A stretch of 16,599 bases of DNA from CAYRVX01 sp964642165 (GCA_964642165.1 CAZXOC010000162.1:1-16599), one strand, 5' to 3'; shown: positions 5,330 through 13,725, counted from the stretch's first letter. Notes: a model not told the origin generated them from the sequence alone. Made by a program: numbers and translations.

Positions 5330-6718
5330 ATGAGGCGTGTGGATCGGCGCGAGTTCCTTCGGATGCTGGGTGCCGCGGGAACGGGGGCGCTGCTGTCGCG
5401 GGGCGCCCGGGCGGCGTCGCCCGCGACGGGCAAGCCCAACATCATCTGGATCATGGCCGACGACCTGGGCTATGCGGACCTGGGCTGCTACGGGCAGCAG
5501 CACATCCGCACGCCGAACGTCGACAAGCTGGCCAGGGAGGGCACGCGCTTCACGCAGTGCTATGCCGGCAGCACGGTCTGCGCGCCGTCGCGGAGCGTGC
5601 TGATGACGGGGCGGCACACGGGGCACACGACGGTGCGGGGGAACTTCTCGGCCATCGGCAAGGGGCGCGTGCCGCTCGAGGCCAAGGACGTGACCGTCGC
5701 CGAGGTGCTTGGGCGGTGCGGCTACGCCACGGGCATCGTGGGCAAGTGGGGCCTGGGCGAGCCGCGCACGACGGGCGTGCCGAACCGCCAGGGGTTCGAC
5801 TTCTGGTTCGGCTACCTCAACCAGCGCAACGCCCACAGCTACTACCCGCCGTACCTGTGGCGGAACGAGGAGAAGGTCGTCCTGGAGGGCAACGCCGGGC
5901 CCAAGCGCGGGCAGTACTCCCACGACCTGATGACGACGGAGGCGCTGGGCTTCCTCCGCCGCAGCGTGAAGGCCGGCAAGCCGTTCTTCCTCTACGGCGC
6001 GTACACGATTCCCCACGGCAAGTACGAGGTCCCCGGCGACGCGCCGTACACGGACAAGCCGTGGTCGACGAAGCTCAAGAACTACGCCGCGATGGTCACG
6101 CGCCTGGACGGCGACGTGGGGCGGATCATGGCCCTGCTGAGGGAGCTGGGCGTGGACGGCGAGACGATCGTGTTCTTCACGAGCGACAACGGCGCGGCAT
6201 TCGTGGAGGAGACGTTCGACAGCTCCGGGCCCCTTCGCGGGCACAAGCGGAGCCTGTACGAGGGCGGCATCCGGGCGCCGATGGTCGTCCGCTGGCCGGG
6301 CCAGGTGAAGGCCGGGGCGGTCAGCGACGCGGTCTGGACGTTCTGGGACTTCCTCCCGACGGCGGCGGAGCTGGCGGGCGCCCGGCCCCCGGCGAACATC
6401 GACGGAATCTCGGCCGTGCCGACGCTGCTGGGCCGCGGCCGGCAGAAGCAGCACGACTTCCTCTACTGGGAGTTCCACGAGCGCCGCTTCGCCCAGGCCG
6501 TGCGCATGGGCGACTGGAAGGCCGTCCGCTACGGCACCGACGGCGAGCTGGAGCTGTACGACCTCAAGGCGGACCCGAGCGAGAAGAGCAACGTGGCGGG
6601 CGAGCACGGCGACGTGGTCCGGAAGATCGAGGCGTACCTGCGCACCGCTCGGACGGAGTCGAAGCACTGGCCGGCGCGGAAGGGGGCTCCCGGCGGCGGG
6701 GGCAAGAAGCGCACGTAG
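5330..6718 (+). CDS. Sulfatase, cysteine-type, Tat-exported (arylsulfatase A-like)
   Basis: A 462-residue sulfatase that would cleave sulfate esters outside the cytoplasm. The N-terminus carries a twin-arginine signal (RREFLRMLGAAGTGALL, residues 6-22), which implies export of a folded enzyme, followed by an Ala-rich cleavage region around 26-29. The mature domain starts KPNIIWIMADDLGYADLG; Asp44 and Asp45 are likely calcium ligands. The formylglycine motif is CAPSR at 84-88 (Cys84), extended by SVLMTG as the consensus requires. GKWGLGEP (138-145) has Gly at the place where the other sulfatase has His (GKWHLG); SDNGAA (285-290) holds further metal ligands. The start is supported by AGGGAGA (5316-5322) seven bases upstream. 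It lies 37 bp behind pyk and is probably co-transcribed with it, an unusual partner. No maturase is in the window. The substrate is unknown. Confidence 0.93.
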   Translation: MRRVDRREFLRMLGAAGTGALLSRGARAASPATGKPNIIWIMADDLGYADLGCYGQQHIRTPNVDKLAREGTRFTQCYAGSTVCAPSRSVLMTGRHTGHTTVRGNFSAIGKGRVPLEAKDVTVAEVLGRCGYATGIVGKWGLGEPRTTGVPNRQGFDFWFGYLNQRNAHSYYPPYLWRNEEKVVLEGNAGPKRGQYSHDLMTTEALGFLRRSVKAGKPFFLYGAYTIPHGKYEVPGDAPYTDKPWSTKLKNYAAMVTRLDGDVGRIMALLRELGVDGETIVFFTSDNGAAFVEETFDSSGPLRGHKRSLYEGGIRAPMVVRWPGQVKAGAVSDAVWTFWDFLPTAAELAGARPPANIDGISAVPTLLGRGRQKQHDFLYWEFHERRFAQAVRMGDWKAVRYGTDGELELYDLKADPSEKSNVAGEHGDVVRKIEAYLRTARTESKHWPARKGAPGGGGKKRT

Positions 6719-6725
6719 GGGGGCG

Positions 6726-7220
6726 CTACGGCACGAGGACGTGCTCGACCGTGTCGGCCTCGGCATCGAGGACGGCGACGGTGTGGGGCCGGGCATGGTG
6801 CAGGGCGCCGGGGTTGATGACGCGGACGCCGCCGATGCGCTGGTCGCGGGGCTTGTGGGTGTGCCCGTGACAGACGTAGGGGAACTGCCCCTCGCGGACG
6901 AGCTCGCCGAGGACCGTCTCGTCGTGCCCGTGCGTGGCGACGAGGCTGCGGCCGTCGCCGAGAGGCACCTCGATGACCTCCCAGGCGAAGCGGACGCCGT
7001 GCTTCTGGGCGACCGCGGCGAGCTTGTCCACGTGCCGGTCCATGTTGCCGGCGACCATGTAGACGGGCGGGCCTGCCTCGGCGAGGAGCCGGAGGCACTT
7101 GCTGCTCCCGACGTCGCCGCAGTGCACGATGGCGTCGACGGCGTGGATGTCGAAGATGCCCAGCGCCCCGCGAAGGCGGTCGACTTCGCCGTGCGTGTCG
7201 GAGACGATCCCGATCTTCAT
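6726..7220 (-). CDS. Metallophosphoesterase, YfcE/MJ0936-like
   Basis: A 164-residue calcineurin-like phosphoesterase of the short YfcE/MJ0936 type, usually a cytosolic phosphodiesterase of uncertain natural substrate. All the metal-binding blocks are visible in order: D8-T-H10, G35-D36, GNMD 58-61, TH at 96-97 and GHTH 119-122, followed by the family's N-P-G (RVINPG). The start is taken at ATG 7220 because MKIGIVSDTHG is the standard opening; a frame extension to 7265 adds 15 residues (PPRRGYSSKSDV) without family likeness. The ribosome site is weak (AAAGAG about ten bases upstream). Its stop is only 7 bp from the stop of the convergent sulfatase, so any terminator must lie in coding sequence; a small GCACG-AGGA-CGTGC hairpin is at 6731-6744. 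The gene is 162 bp downstream of yebC in the same direction and may or may not share its transcript. Confidence 0.9.
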   Translation of the reverse strand: MKIGIVSDTHGEVDRLRGALGIFDIHAVDAIVHCGDVGSSKCLRLLAEAGPPVYMVAGNMDRHVDKLAAVAQKHGVRFAWEVIEVPLGDGRSLVATHGHDETVLGELVREGQFPYVCHGHTHKPRDQRIGGVRVINPGALHHARPHTVAVLDAEADTVEHVLVP

Positions 7221-7382
7221 GACGTCACTCTTTGAGCTATAACCGCGCCGCGGGGGATGGGACACGGAGCGGCGCGAATTCCGTTCGGGTTTCGCCGGCC
7301 GATGCCCGCGCGGTGGCGGCGCCGGGGCGGCGATTCGCGTCCGGGGCGTCTGATGCGGGGAGCGAGGGGAGATGCGGGTTCC

Positions 7383-8135
7383 TCAGGGGCCTCCGGCCTC
7401 GGCCATCACCTCGTCGGGGACGTCGAAGTTGGCGTAGACGTGCTGGACGTCGTCGTGGTCTTCGAGGTCCTCCATGAGCTTGAGGACGTGCTTGGCCTGG
7501 CTGCCCTCGACGGAGACGGTGTTCTTGGGCACCATGGCGATCTCGGCGGCGATGGTCTCGATCTCCCGCTCGGCGAGGGCGCGGCGGACGTCGGAGAAGA
7601 CGCCGGGCTGGCAGACGATCTCGAAGAGATCGCCCTCGGTGGTGACGTCGTCGGCCCCGACGTCGATCGCGATCTCCATGAGCGTGTCCTCGTCGGCGAC
7701 CTGGGAGGAGACGACGAAGGTGCCCTTCTTCTCGAACATCCAGGCGACGCACCCGCTGGAGCCCATCTGCCCGCCGGCGCTCTCGAAGAGCCGGCGCATC
7801 TGCGGCGCGGTGCGGTTGCGGTTGTCGGTGAGGCACTCGACCAGGAACGCCACGCCCCCCGGGCCGTACCCTTCGTAGACCGTCTCCTCGTAGGTCACGC
7901 CGGCCTGCTCGCCCGTGCCCTTCTGGATCGCCTTTCGGATCGTGTCCTTGGGCATGTTGGCGCCCTTGGCGTCGTCGACGGCGTAGCGCAGCAGGAGGTT
8001 CTCCTCGGGGTTCCCGCCGCCGGTCTTGGCCGCGACGATGATCCGGCGCGCGAGCTTGCTCCACAGGCGCCCCCGCTTCGCGTCGTTCGCCGCCTTGGAC
8101 CGTCGGATCGTCGCCCAATGAGAGTGTCCAGACAT
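7383..8135 (-). CDS. yebC: YebC/PmpR/TACO1 family protein
   Basis: A 250-residue YebC family protein, of the usual length. The N-terminal helical domain opens with MSGHSHWATIRRSKAANDAKR and continues to KGANMPKDTIRKAIQKGTG; the two later domains include YEGYGPGGVAFLVECLTDN and FEKKGTF. The family was long annotated as a transcriptional regulator (PmpR). Work on bacterial YebC and mitochondrial TACO1 points instead to a ribosome-associated factor that helps translation through difficult stretches such as polyproline, which would suit its place downstream of infB and rbfA. The start at 8135 is fixed by the conserved MSGHSHW opening and GGAG eight bases upstream. The preceding TPR gene ends 31 bp before it, so co-transcription is likely. 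Confidence 0.95.
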   Translation of the reverse strand: MSGHSHWATIRRSKAANDAKRGRLWSKLARRIIVAAKTGGGNPEENLLLRYAVDDAKGANMPKDTIRKAIQKGTGEQAGVTYEETVYEGYGPGGVAFLVECLTDNRNRTAPQMRRLFESAGGQMGSSGCVAWMFEKKGTFVVSSQVADEDTLMEIAIDVGADDVTTEGDLFEIVCQPGVFSDVRRALAEREIETIAAEIAMVPKNTVSVEGSQAKHVLKLMEDLEDHDDVQHVYANFDVPDEVMAEAGGP

Positions 8136-8166
8136 CTCGCTGTCTCCGTTCGAAACGCGGTGCTTC

Positions 8167-11100
8167 TCAGGTGCCTGGTTTCGCCGGCCGCCCGGTCTTC
8201 GGCACCGGCTCGCCGAGCGGGGCGGGCTCGGCCTCGCCACCGGCCTGGACGGCCTGGATCTTCAACGGCGTCCGGGCCAGCAGCTCGTGGTCCTCTCGCG
8301 TCGGGTGGTCGGCCTTCTTGGCCAGTTCGACGGCCCGCTGCCAGAACGCGACGGCCCGCTGCCGCCATCCCAGGCGGTAGTACACGTCGCCGGCGTGGTC
8401 GAGGATCACGCCGTGCCGGATCTCCTCGTCGTCCTTGCCGCGGAGGACGCCCTGGAAGATACGGCCGGCCTCCCGCAGGCGCCGCTGCTTGTAGAGCACC
8501 CAGCCGAGCGAGTCCGTGTAGGCCATCATGGACGTCGGGTCGGACGTGCGGGAGATCGCCTTTCGCAGCATCGCTTCGGCCTTGCGGAGCTGGACGCCGC
8601 GCTCGGCGTACATGTAGCCGAGGTTGTTGTTGAGGCCGGCGTCGTCGGGTTTGAGGGCCAGGGCGGCCTCCATGGTGGCCAGGGCCTCGTCGTCCCGTTT
8701 CAGCTCGCCCAGCGCCGCGCTCTTGAGGGCGAGCAGCTCCGCGTTCTTCGGCTCGATGCGGAGGTGCCTCTCGGCGAGCTTCAGCGCCTCGTCGGGCTTC
8801 TCCCGGGAGATCCGGAGGCGGATGGAGGTCTCCATCAGCCAGCGGACGGTCTCGCTGACCTGCCCCGCGGGGGCCGGCGCCGTGGCGGGGGCGAGCTGCT
8901 TGAGCCACTTCGTGACGAGCTGCTCGGCTTCGTCGTACGCGTCGGCGTCGGCGAGCAGCGCCACCAGCGCCCTTCGAGGCGGAGCGACCTGCGGCGACTG
9001 CTTGATCCACTCCTCGGCGAGGTGGCGGGCCCGGCCGAGCTGCTTCGACTCGCCGCAGACGATGATCTGGAGCGTTCGCAGCGTCTCGACGTGGGCCTCG
9101 GCGCCCTTCTGCCGGAGATCCAGCAGGGCCTGGGCGCGGTCGTGCCGCCCCGCGCCGACCGCGTCGGCGACGGGGCCGCGCAGGTCCTCGGGCGCCTTGG
9201 CCAGGGCCGCCTCGTACGCCGCGTCGGTCTTGACCTTCTTCCGGGCCAGGCCCTCGACGGCCTTCTTGAGGGCGCCGATCTCGTCGGCGAACCTGCGTCC
9301 GGCTTCGGTCCAGCGGCCCAGCACCTGGAGCGCCTGGTCGTAGTCCTTGGCCTCGGCGGCCACCATGGCGAGGTATCGGCCCGCGTCGGTGAGGGGATCG
9401 CCTTCGGCCAGGCGGTCGGCGAGCCCGGCGGCCTCGTCGTAGCGACGCAGGAGGCCCAGGAGGCGGATGCGGTTGTACTTCAGCCGCGTCAGCCGCGAGG
9501 CCGCGGGCTTGTGGGCGATCCACGCCGCGACCACCTTCAGCGCCTTGTCGTACTGCTTGCCGGCATCGGTGACGCGCAGCAGCTCCTGGCGGAACAGCGC
9601 CTCGACGCTTTCGTTGTTCTCCCGGACGGCGGCGCCGATCCATTCCTCGCCCAGCCGCATGGCCTCGTCGAAACGCTTCGTCTTGCCGAGCAGCTCCAGT
9701 TGCCGCAGGCGCAGCCAGAGGTCCTCGGCGTTGTCCTTTCGGGCTCGTTCGACGGCGCGAGCGGCGGCGGCGTCCTGCCCGGCGCGCGTCAGCGCGTCGA
9801 CCAGCCTCCTGGCGATGCTGGCGTCGCGCGGGGTCGCGTCGGCGAGCCCGGCCCAGACGCCGGCCGCTTCGGCAGGGCGCCCCACCGCGTCGAGCAGTTC
9901 GGCCAGGGCCTTCTGGGCCGGTCGGCTGCCGGGCTGAACGCGGAGGATGCGGCGGAGGCGTTCGGCCGCGTCGTCGAAGTCCCCCTTGGCGATCAATCCC
10001 GGGCGTGGCCCGAGCAGCCCACGAACGTACTGGTACTGCACGTCGGCGTTCTCGGGGGCTCGCCGGGCCAGTTCGGCCAGCAGGGCGAGGGCGTCGGCGC
10101 GCCGCCCGGCGGCCATCGCCAGCTCGGCGATCATCAGCCGGCCCGTCATGTCGTCGCGGTCGCCCTGGAGGCGCTTGGCGGCCACGCTGCGCGCCTTGGC
10201 GAACTGGCCGCGGGCCAGGTGCAGGCCGAAGAGGCGGCGTGCCGCTTTCGTGTGGTCGGGATGGGTCTGGAGGACCTCTTCGAGCACGCGGACGGCCTCG
10301 TCGGGTTTGCGGTCGGCGACGTAGACCTCCGCCAGGAGCAGGCGCGTCGGCAGGTGGCCCTTGCTGCGTGTGCGGGCCTTGAGGAGGGCTCGGACGGCGC
10401 CGGCGTGGTCGCCGCGGCGGAAGGCCGCCTTCCCGCGGAGGTACGGCGGCAGGTGGGTGTCCTTGGCGAGGCGGTCGACCTGATCGAGGAGCCGGTCGGC
10501 GTCGTCGGTGCGCTTCTGTTCGAGGTAGGCGTCCAGGAGGGCCTCGTAGCCGCGGAAGAAGTCCTTCTTCTGTTCGATGGCGAGCCGCAGGAGGTCGCCG
10601 GCGAGGGCGTGCCGCCCCCGGGCGCCGGCCAGCCGCCCGGCCAGATACAGCAGCGCGTGGCGGACGGGGGAGCGGCTCCGGGTGGCCCAGTCGCCGAAGC
10701 GCTGCTCGATGTGCTGCGTTCTGGCCGCCGCCAGCTCGCCGATGCCCTCGGCGATGGACGCCAGCGCCCCGACCTGGGCGCGGAGGGTCTGCTCCATCGT
10801 GGCGAAGAGCCGCTCGGGGTCGCGGCGCCGGGCGTAGCTGCGGCAGAGGGTCCGCCAGAGGTCGGCGTCGTTCGGCTTGATCGACACGACGGACTGGAGG
10901 ATCGCCAGGGCCTCGTCGGCCCAGCCGCGGTCCTGCGCCGTCTTGGCCAGGGCGATGGCGAGGTTGGCGTCGGGGGCGTGGCGGGCCTGGAAGGCCTTCC
11001 AGAAGCGCTGGGGCAGGGCGCGGTCGCGGCTGGCGCTGCACAGGTCGACGAGGCGCCCGCGGAGGTTCGCCTGCTGCGACGGCTGGGCGGCCATGCCCAG

Positions 11101-11997
11101 CAGGGCCTGTTCGGCCCGATCGTACCGTTCGGCGGCCAGCAGCGCGTCGATCAACCGCCGGGCGGTCGCGGTGTTGGTTCGGTCCCTGCGATGGGCCCGC
11201 TCCAGGAGTTCGGCGGCGCGGTCGTACTTGCGGAGCAGCAGCAGCGCGCTGCCCCGGCGGGCCAGGAGGCGGTCCGGGCGAAGCACCCACTCCTTCAGCG
11301 CCGGCCGGGACGTGTAGAGCCGCCCGTGCCCTGCGATCCACTCGGCCAGGCGCGCGTAGCCCTGTTCGGCGGCTCTCCAGTACCCCTGGCGGTCGAGCAG
11401 CAGCGAGACCGTCAGCAGCGCCTCGGCGGCGCGGGCGTTCTCGGGGCGGGCCTGCGAGCACGCCAGCGCGGTGCGGAGGCGGACGATGGCCTTGTCGTTC
11501 TGCTGCTGGGAGGCGGCGAGTTGCCCGAGCAGCATCTGGGTTCCCAGGTCGTCGGGCGCGACCTTGACGGCCTGGCCGAGGTTGGCGATGGCCTTGCCCC
11601 GGTTGGGCAGTCGCAGGTAGGCCTGGCCCAGGAGGCGGCGGATGCGGGGATGGGCCGGGGCGAACCCGGCCGCCCGCTCCAGACGGTCCACGGCGGCGGC
11701 GTAGTTCTTCTCGCCGAGGAGCTTCTCGGCGGCCTGGACGTCCTGGCGGGCCCGGGCCGGCAGCACGTCCGTCGATGGGGGATTCACGGGCTTGTCGATC
11801 GCGGGCTCGAGCCGGTCGAACGGCACGAGGGCCCGGGGCGGCAGGGGCGCCGGCGCGGGGGGGCGCGGGGCCGGCTGCGTCTCCGGGACCGTCGCGATCT
11901 CCTGCTTCTGGCCCTCGCAGCCGATCAGCAGGCCGGGGCAGGCCACGCAGGCCGACGCGACGGCAACGGCAACGGCAAGTCGCTTGCGAGTCATCAT
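8167..11997 (-). CDS. Large TPR-repeat lipoprotein
   Basis: A 1276-residue protein built almost wholly of tetratricopeptide repeats. Residues 1-27 form a lipoprotein signal: MMTRKRL, a hydrophobic Val/Ala core, and a lipobox L-I-G-C with Cys27 as the lipidation site. A Pro/Ala-rich linker (about 36-58) follows, then TPR units from about residue 88 (KNYAAAVDRLERAAGFAP) to about 1240. The final repeats (LNNNLGYMYAERG, YTDSLGWVLYKQ, AGDVYYRLGWRQRAVAFW) are the best conserved. It should be an envelope scaffold for protein contacts; no enzyme domain is visible. Size, lipobox and repeats recall the PEP-CTERM-associated TPR lipoprotein (PrsT-like, TIGR02917), and a PEP-CTERM protein is in this window, but the link is only suggestive. 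The start could be 11997 or 11994; neither has a strong ribosome site. It lies 44 bp after the endonuclease III-like gene. Confidence 0.88.
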   Translation of the reverse strand: MMTRKRLAVAVAVASACVACPGLLIGCEGQKQEIATVPETQPAPRPPAPAPLPPRALVPFDRLEPAIDKPVNPPSTDVLPARARQDVQAAEKLLGEKNYAAAVDRLERAAGFAPAHPRIRRLLGQAYLRLPNRGKAIANLGQAVKVAPDDLGTQMLLGQLAASQQQNDKAIVRLRTALACSQARPENARAAEALLTVSLLLDRQGYWRAAEQGYARLAEWIAGHGRLYTSRPALKEWVLRPDRLLARRGSALLLLRKYDRAAELLERAHRRDRTNTATARRLIDALLAAERYDRAEQALLGMAAQPSQQANLRGRLVDLCSASRDRALPQRFWKAFQARHAPDANLAIALAKTAQDRGWADEALAILQSVVSIKPNDADLWRTLCRSYARRRDPERLFATMEQTLRAQVGALASIAEGIGELAAARTQHIEQRFGDWATRSRSPVRHALLYLAGRLAGARGRHALAGDLLRLAIEQKKDFFRGYEALLDAYLEQKRTDDADRLLDQVDRLAKDTHLPPYLRGKAAFRRGDHAGAVRALLKARTRSKGHLPTRLLLAEVYVADRKPDEAVRVLEEVLQTHPDHTKAARRLFGLHLARGQFAKARSVAAKRLQGDRDDMTGRLMIAELAMAAGRRADALALLAELARRAPENADVQYQYVRGLLGPRPGLIAKGDFDDAAERLRRILRVQPGSRPAQKALAELLDAVGRPAEAAGVWAGLADATPRDASIARRLVDALTRAGQDAAAARAVERARKDNAEDLWLRLRQLELLGKTKRFDEAMRLGEEWIGAAVRENNESVEALFRQELLRVTDAGKQYDKALKVVAAWIAHKPAASRLTRLKYNRIRLLGLLRRYDEAAGLADRLAEGDPLTDAGRYLAMVAAEAKDYDQALQVLGRWTEAGRRFADEIGALKKAVEGLARKKVKTDAAYEAALAKAPEDLRGPVADAVGAGRHDRAQALLDLRQKGAEAHVETLRTLQIIVCGESKQLGRARHLAEEWIKQSPQVAPPRRALVALLADADAYDEAEQLVTKWLKQLAPATAPAPAGQVSETVRWLMETSIRLRISREKPDEALKLAERHLRIEPKNAELLALKSAALGELKRDDEALATMEAALALKPDDAGLNNNLGYMYAERGVQLRKAEAMLRKAISRTSDPTSMMAYTDSLGWVLYKQRRLREAGRIFQGVLRGKDDEEIRHGVILDHAGDVYYRLGWRQRAVAFWQRAVELAKKADHPTREDHELLARTPLKIQAVQAGGEAEPAPLGEPVPKTGRPAKPGT

Positions 11998-12041
11998 CTC
12001 AGCAGGTCACCACTGTCGGCCGGGGTGAAGTGTCCGGCCGA

Positions 12042-12896
12042 TCACTTCCCTGTCTTCTTCGCCGATCGCTTCGCCGGTCGTCTCGCCGATCTCTTCTTCG
12101 GCGTTTTGGCCTCACCGGCTTTCTTGCTCGCGGAGGGCTTCCGCGCGCGTTTCCGAGCCTTCTTGGCGCGGGCCTTTCGGGCCTCGGCGGCCCGCTGGCT
12201 TCGGCGTTTGGCCCGGGCCTCCTCCTCGGCCTTCTTGGCTTCGGCCTCGGCCTTCGCTCGCGCTTCGGCGTCGGCCTTCCGCTTGCGGGCCAGGGGCCGG
12301 GCGGACTCGGCGACGAACTGGCGGAAGAACTCGTGGGCGGCCAGGGCGTGCTTTTGGAGGATCACCCGTTCGAGGAAGCTCTGGACGTCCTCGATGGCGC
12401 TTCCGGGCTCGATGCACTTGGCGATCTCGAGGCAGTCGGCGAGGGACTGGTCGACGGGGACGGCGTGTCCCTCGAAGACGCGGAGCATCATGCAGGCCGC
12501 GGCGTACGAGCGAAGCCCCAGCTCCGCCAGATGCCGGCGCAGGTCGCGTTTGGTCATCTTCTCGACGTGCTCGAACGAGAGCGTGTTCCGCCGGGCGAAG
12601 ACGCCGTTGAGGGCGACGGTTATCTCGTGGGCCTTTGTCCGTGCGCCGGGGAAGCTGCTCCCGAGGCAGTCGGCGATCTCCCTGGTCGGGGCGACGCGCA
12701 GCTCGTTGAGGTCCACGAACTCCTCCTGGAGGACGGCGCGGGCCTTCTCCACCTGCTTGTCGGACGCGTCGGCCTGGAGGACCGATACGACCAGGATCTC
12801 GAACGGGTCGACCTCGTCGGGGGGCTCCCTCGGCGACTTGTCGATCGAGGCCAGCAGCTTGCGGACTTTCTTCTCGTACTTCGTAGCGTTCTTCAT
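12042..12896 (-). CDS. Endonuclease III-like (HhH-GPD superfamily) protein with histone H1-like basic tail
   Basis: A 284-residue two-part protein. Residues 1-200 resemble the endonuclease III fold: DPFEILVVSVLQADASDKQV (30-49) aligns with the PFELLIAVLLSAQATD region of Nth, and VPVDQSLAD (146-154) fits the VDTHIxR segment, keeping the catalytic-type Asp at 149. The hairpin that should read GVGRKTA is replaced by LGLRSYAAA (126-134), so the catalytic Lys is missing and bifunctional lyase activity is unlikely. No four-cysteine Fe-S loop is present. Residues 203-284 are a Lys/Arg/Ala tail, first Glu-rich and probably helical (AEARAKAEAEAKKAEEEARAK), then strongly basic (KKRSARRPAKRSAKKTGK), like histone H1 or Hc1 tails that bind nucleic acid. 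It starts 12 bp after rbfA, and its AGGA ribosome site overlaps rbfA's end, suggesting coupling. The fold call is by eye. Confidence 0.72.
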   Translation of the reverse strand: MKNATKYEKKVRKLLASIDKSPREPPDEVDPFEILVVSVLQADASDKQVEKARAVLQEEFVDLNELRVAPTREIADCLGSSFPGARTKAHEITVALNGVFARRNTLSFEHVEKMTKRDLRRHLAELGLRSYAAACMMLRVFEGHAVPVDQSLADCLEIAKCIEPGSAIEDVQSFLERVILQKHALAAHEFFRQFVAESARPLARKRKADAEARAKAEAEAKKAEEEARAKRRSQRAAEARKARAKKARKRARKPSASKKAGEAKTPKKRSARRPAKRSAKKTGK

Positions 12897-12908
12897 CGCC
12901 GCGATGTC

Positions 12909-13343
12909 CTACTTGCCCTCGGTCGGGCCGGAGGGGGTCTCGGCGCGGTCCGGCTCGGCTTGGCCCTCGGCCCGGCGGGCCTGCTCCCTCTGGTGGATCT
13001 CATCCATGGCCTGCTGGATGATGCCCAGCGTTTCGAGGGTCTTCTTGAACTGGGTGTCGAGCTGGAAGCTCAACACCGGGGTGTGCCGCAGGGTGACGCG
13101 GTCCCGCAGGAGTTCCTGGAGGCGTCCGGCGGCGTGCTGAAGGGCGTGGATCGTCCGGCTCTGCTGGCCCTGCGTGCCGAGCACGGAGACAAACACCTTT
13201 GCCGTCAGCAGGTCCTCGGGGACCTCGACCCGCGTGATGGACGTCCGGGCGGGGTCAATGCGGGGGTCCGACAGCTTGGAGAGCAGGACCTCTCCGAGCG
13301 TCTGGCGGACCAGGTTCCCGACGCGTTGTGTTCTCCGGCTCAT
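12909..13343 (-). CDS. rbfA: Ribosome-binding factor A
   Basis: A 144-residue RbfA, a KH-fold protein that binds the 30S subunit during late maturation of 16S rRNA and matters for growth in the cold. Family marks include the opening RRTQRVGNLVRQTLGEVLLS, then LSDPRIDPARTSITRVEVPE, AKVFVSVLG, and TPVLSFQLDTQFKKT (the R-x-x-PEL-x-F-x-x-D region, here PVLSFQLD). The last 25 residues are a Glu/Pro/Ala-rich tail beyond the KH domain. It starts with ATG at 13343 with only a weak ribosome site. The 67-bp gap after ylxP contains a GCGGCG-GTTCCA-CGCCGC hairpin (13374-13391). The usual next gene truB is absent; an endonuclease III-like gene follows. Confidence 0.93.
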   Translation of the reverse strand: MSRRTQRVGNLVRQTLGEVLLSKLSDPRIDPARTSITRVEVPEDLLTAKVFVSVLGTQGQQSRTIHALQHAAGRLQELLRDRVTLRHTPVLSFQLDTQFKKTLETLGIIQQAMDEIHQREQARRAEGQAEPDRAETPSGPTEGK

Positions 13344-13410
13344 CGAGACCCGTCTGTTGGTCGCTCGGGGCGGGCGGCGGTTCCACGCCGCGCCGGCGGG
13401 GGCGCCGCGC

Positions 13411-13698
13411 TCAGAGCCACTCCGTCTCGCGGTCGATCAGGACCATGTCGCGGTGCCCGGCGGCGGCGTTGGCGATCTGCTGAATCGCTCCCTCGACGTA
13501 TCGCCTGTCGCTGCCGACCATCGCGACGGCCAGCACCGCGCGCCGCCGGCTGTCCTGGGCGTCGACCTCGGCGATGGACACGTTGAAACGGTGGGCCGTG
13601 CGGTCCTTGAAGCCCTTGATCAGCCGGCGCTTGTCCTTGAGGCTCGCCGCCTGCGGTACGTGGAACTCCAGGTGAAGCAGCGCGACCGTTGTGGCCAT
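13411..13698 (-). CDS. ylxP: DUF503 / YlxP family protein
   Basis: A 95-residue DUF503 protein, normal in length. It has the family's opening hydrophobic strand with HLEFHVPQAASLKDKRRLIKG (the S-L-K-x-K-R signature at 19-24), then RFNVSIAEVDAQD and a valine-rich strand AVLAVAMVGSD. In Firmicutes ylxP lies between infB and rbfA exactly as here, and it has been tied to ribosome assembly, though its biochemistry is poorly settled. The start at 13698 is supported by GAGAGA a few bases upstream and by the family opening. It begins 27 bp after the infB stop. Confidence 0.92.
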   Translation of the reverse strand: MATTVALLHLEFHVPQAASLKDKRRLIKGFKDRTAHRFNVSIAEVDAQDSRRRAVLAVAMVGSDRRYVEGAIQQIANAAAGHRDMVLIDRETEWL

Positions 13699-13725
13699 CG
13701 GTCTCTCTCGGGAACCGGCGAGCCA

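Noticed and set aside
4298..6796. A long minus-strand open frame (about 832 codons) opposite pyk and the second sulfatase
   Set aside because: The translation is Arg/Pro/Ala low complexity, and the opposite strand carries two complete enzymes with all their motifs.
12001..12300. Repetitive Lys/Arg/Ala codons at the end of the endonuclease III-like gene as a DNA repeat array
   Set aside because: The repetition is at the amino-acid level (AK, KR, AEA) with varied codons, so it is a low-complexity protein tail rather than a DNA repeat.
8287..13140. A very long plus-strand open frame (about 1617 codons) through the TPR, endonuclease III-like and rbfA genes
   Set aside because: It is antisense to three well-supported genes and is open only because of their GC-rich codons; its translation is Gly/Val/Leu/Arg-rich with no domain and crosses gene boundaries.
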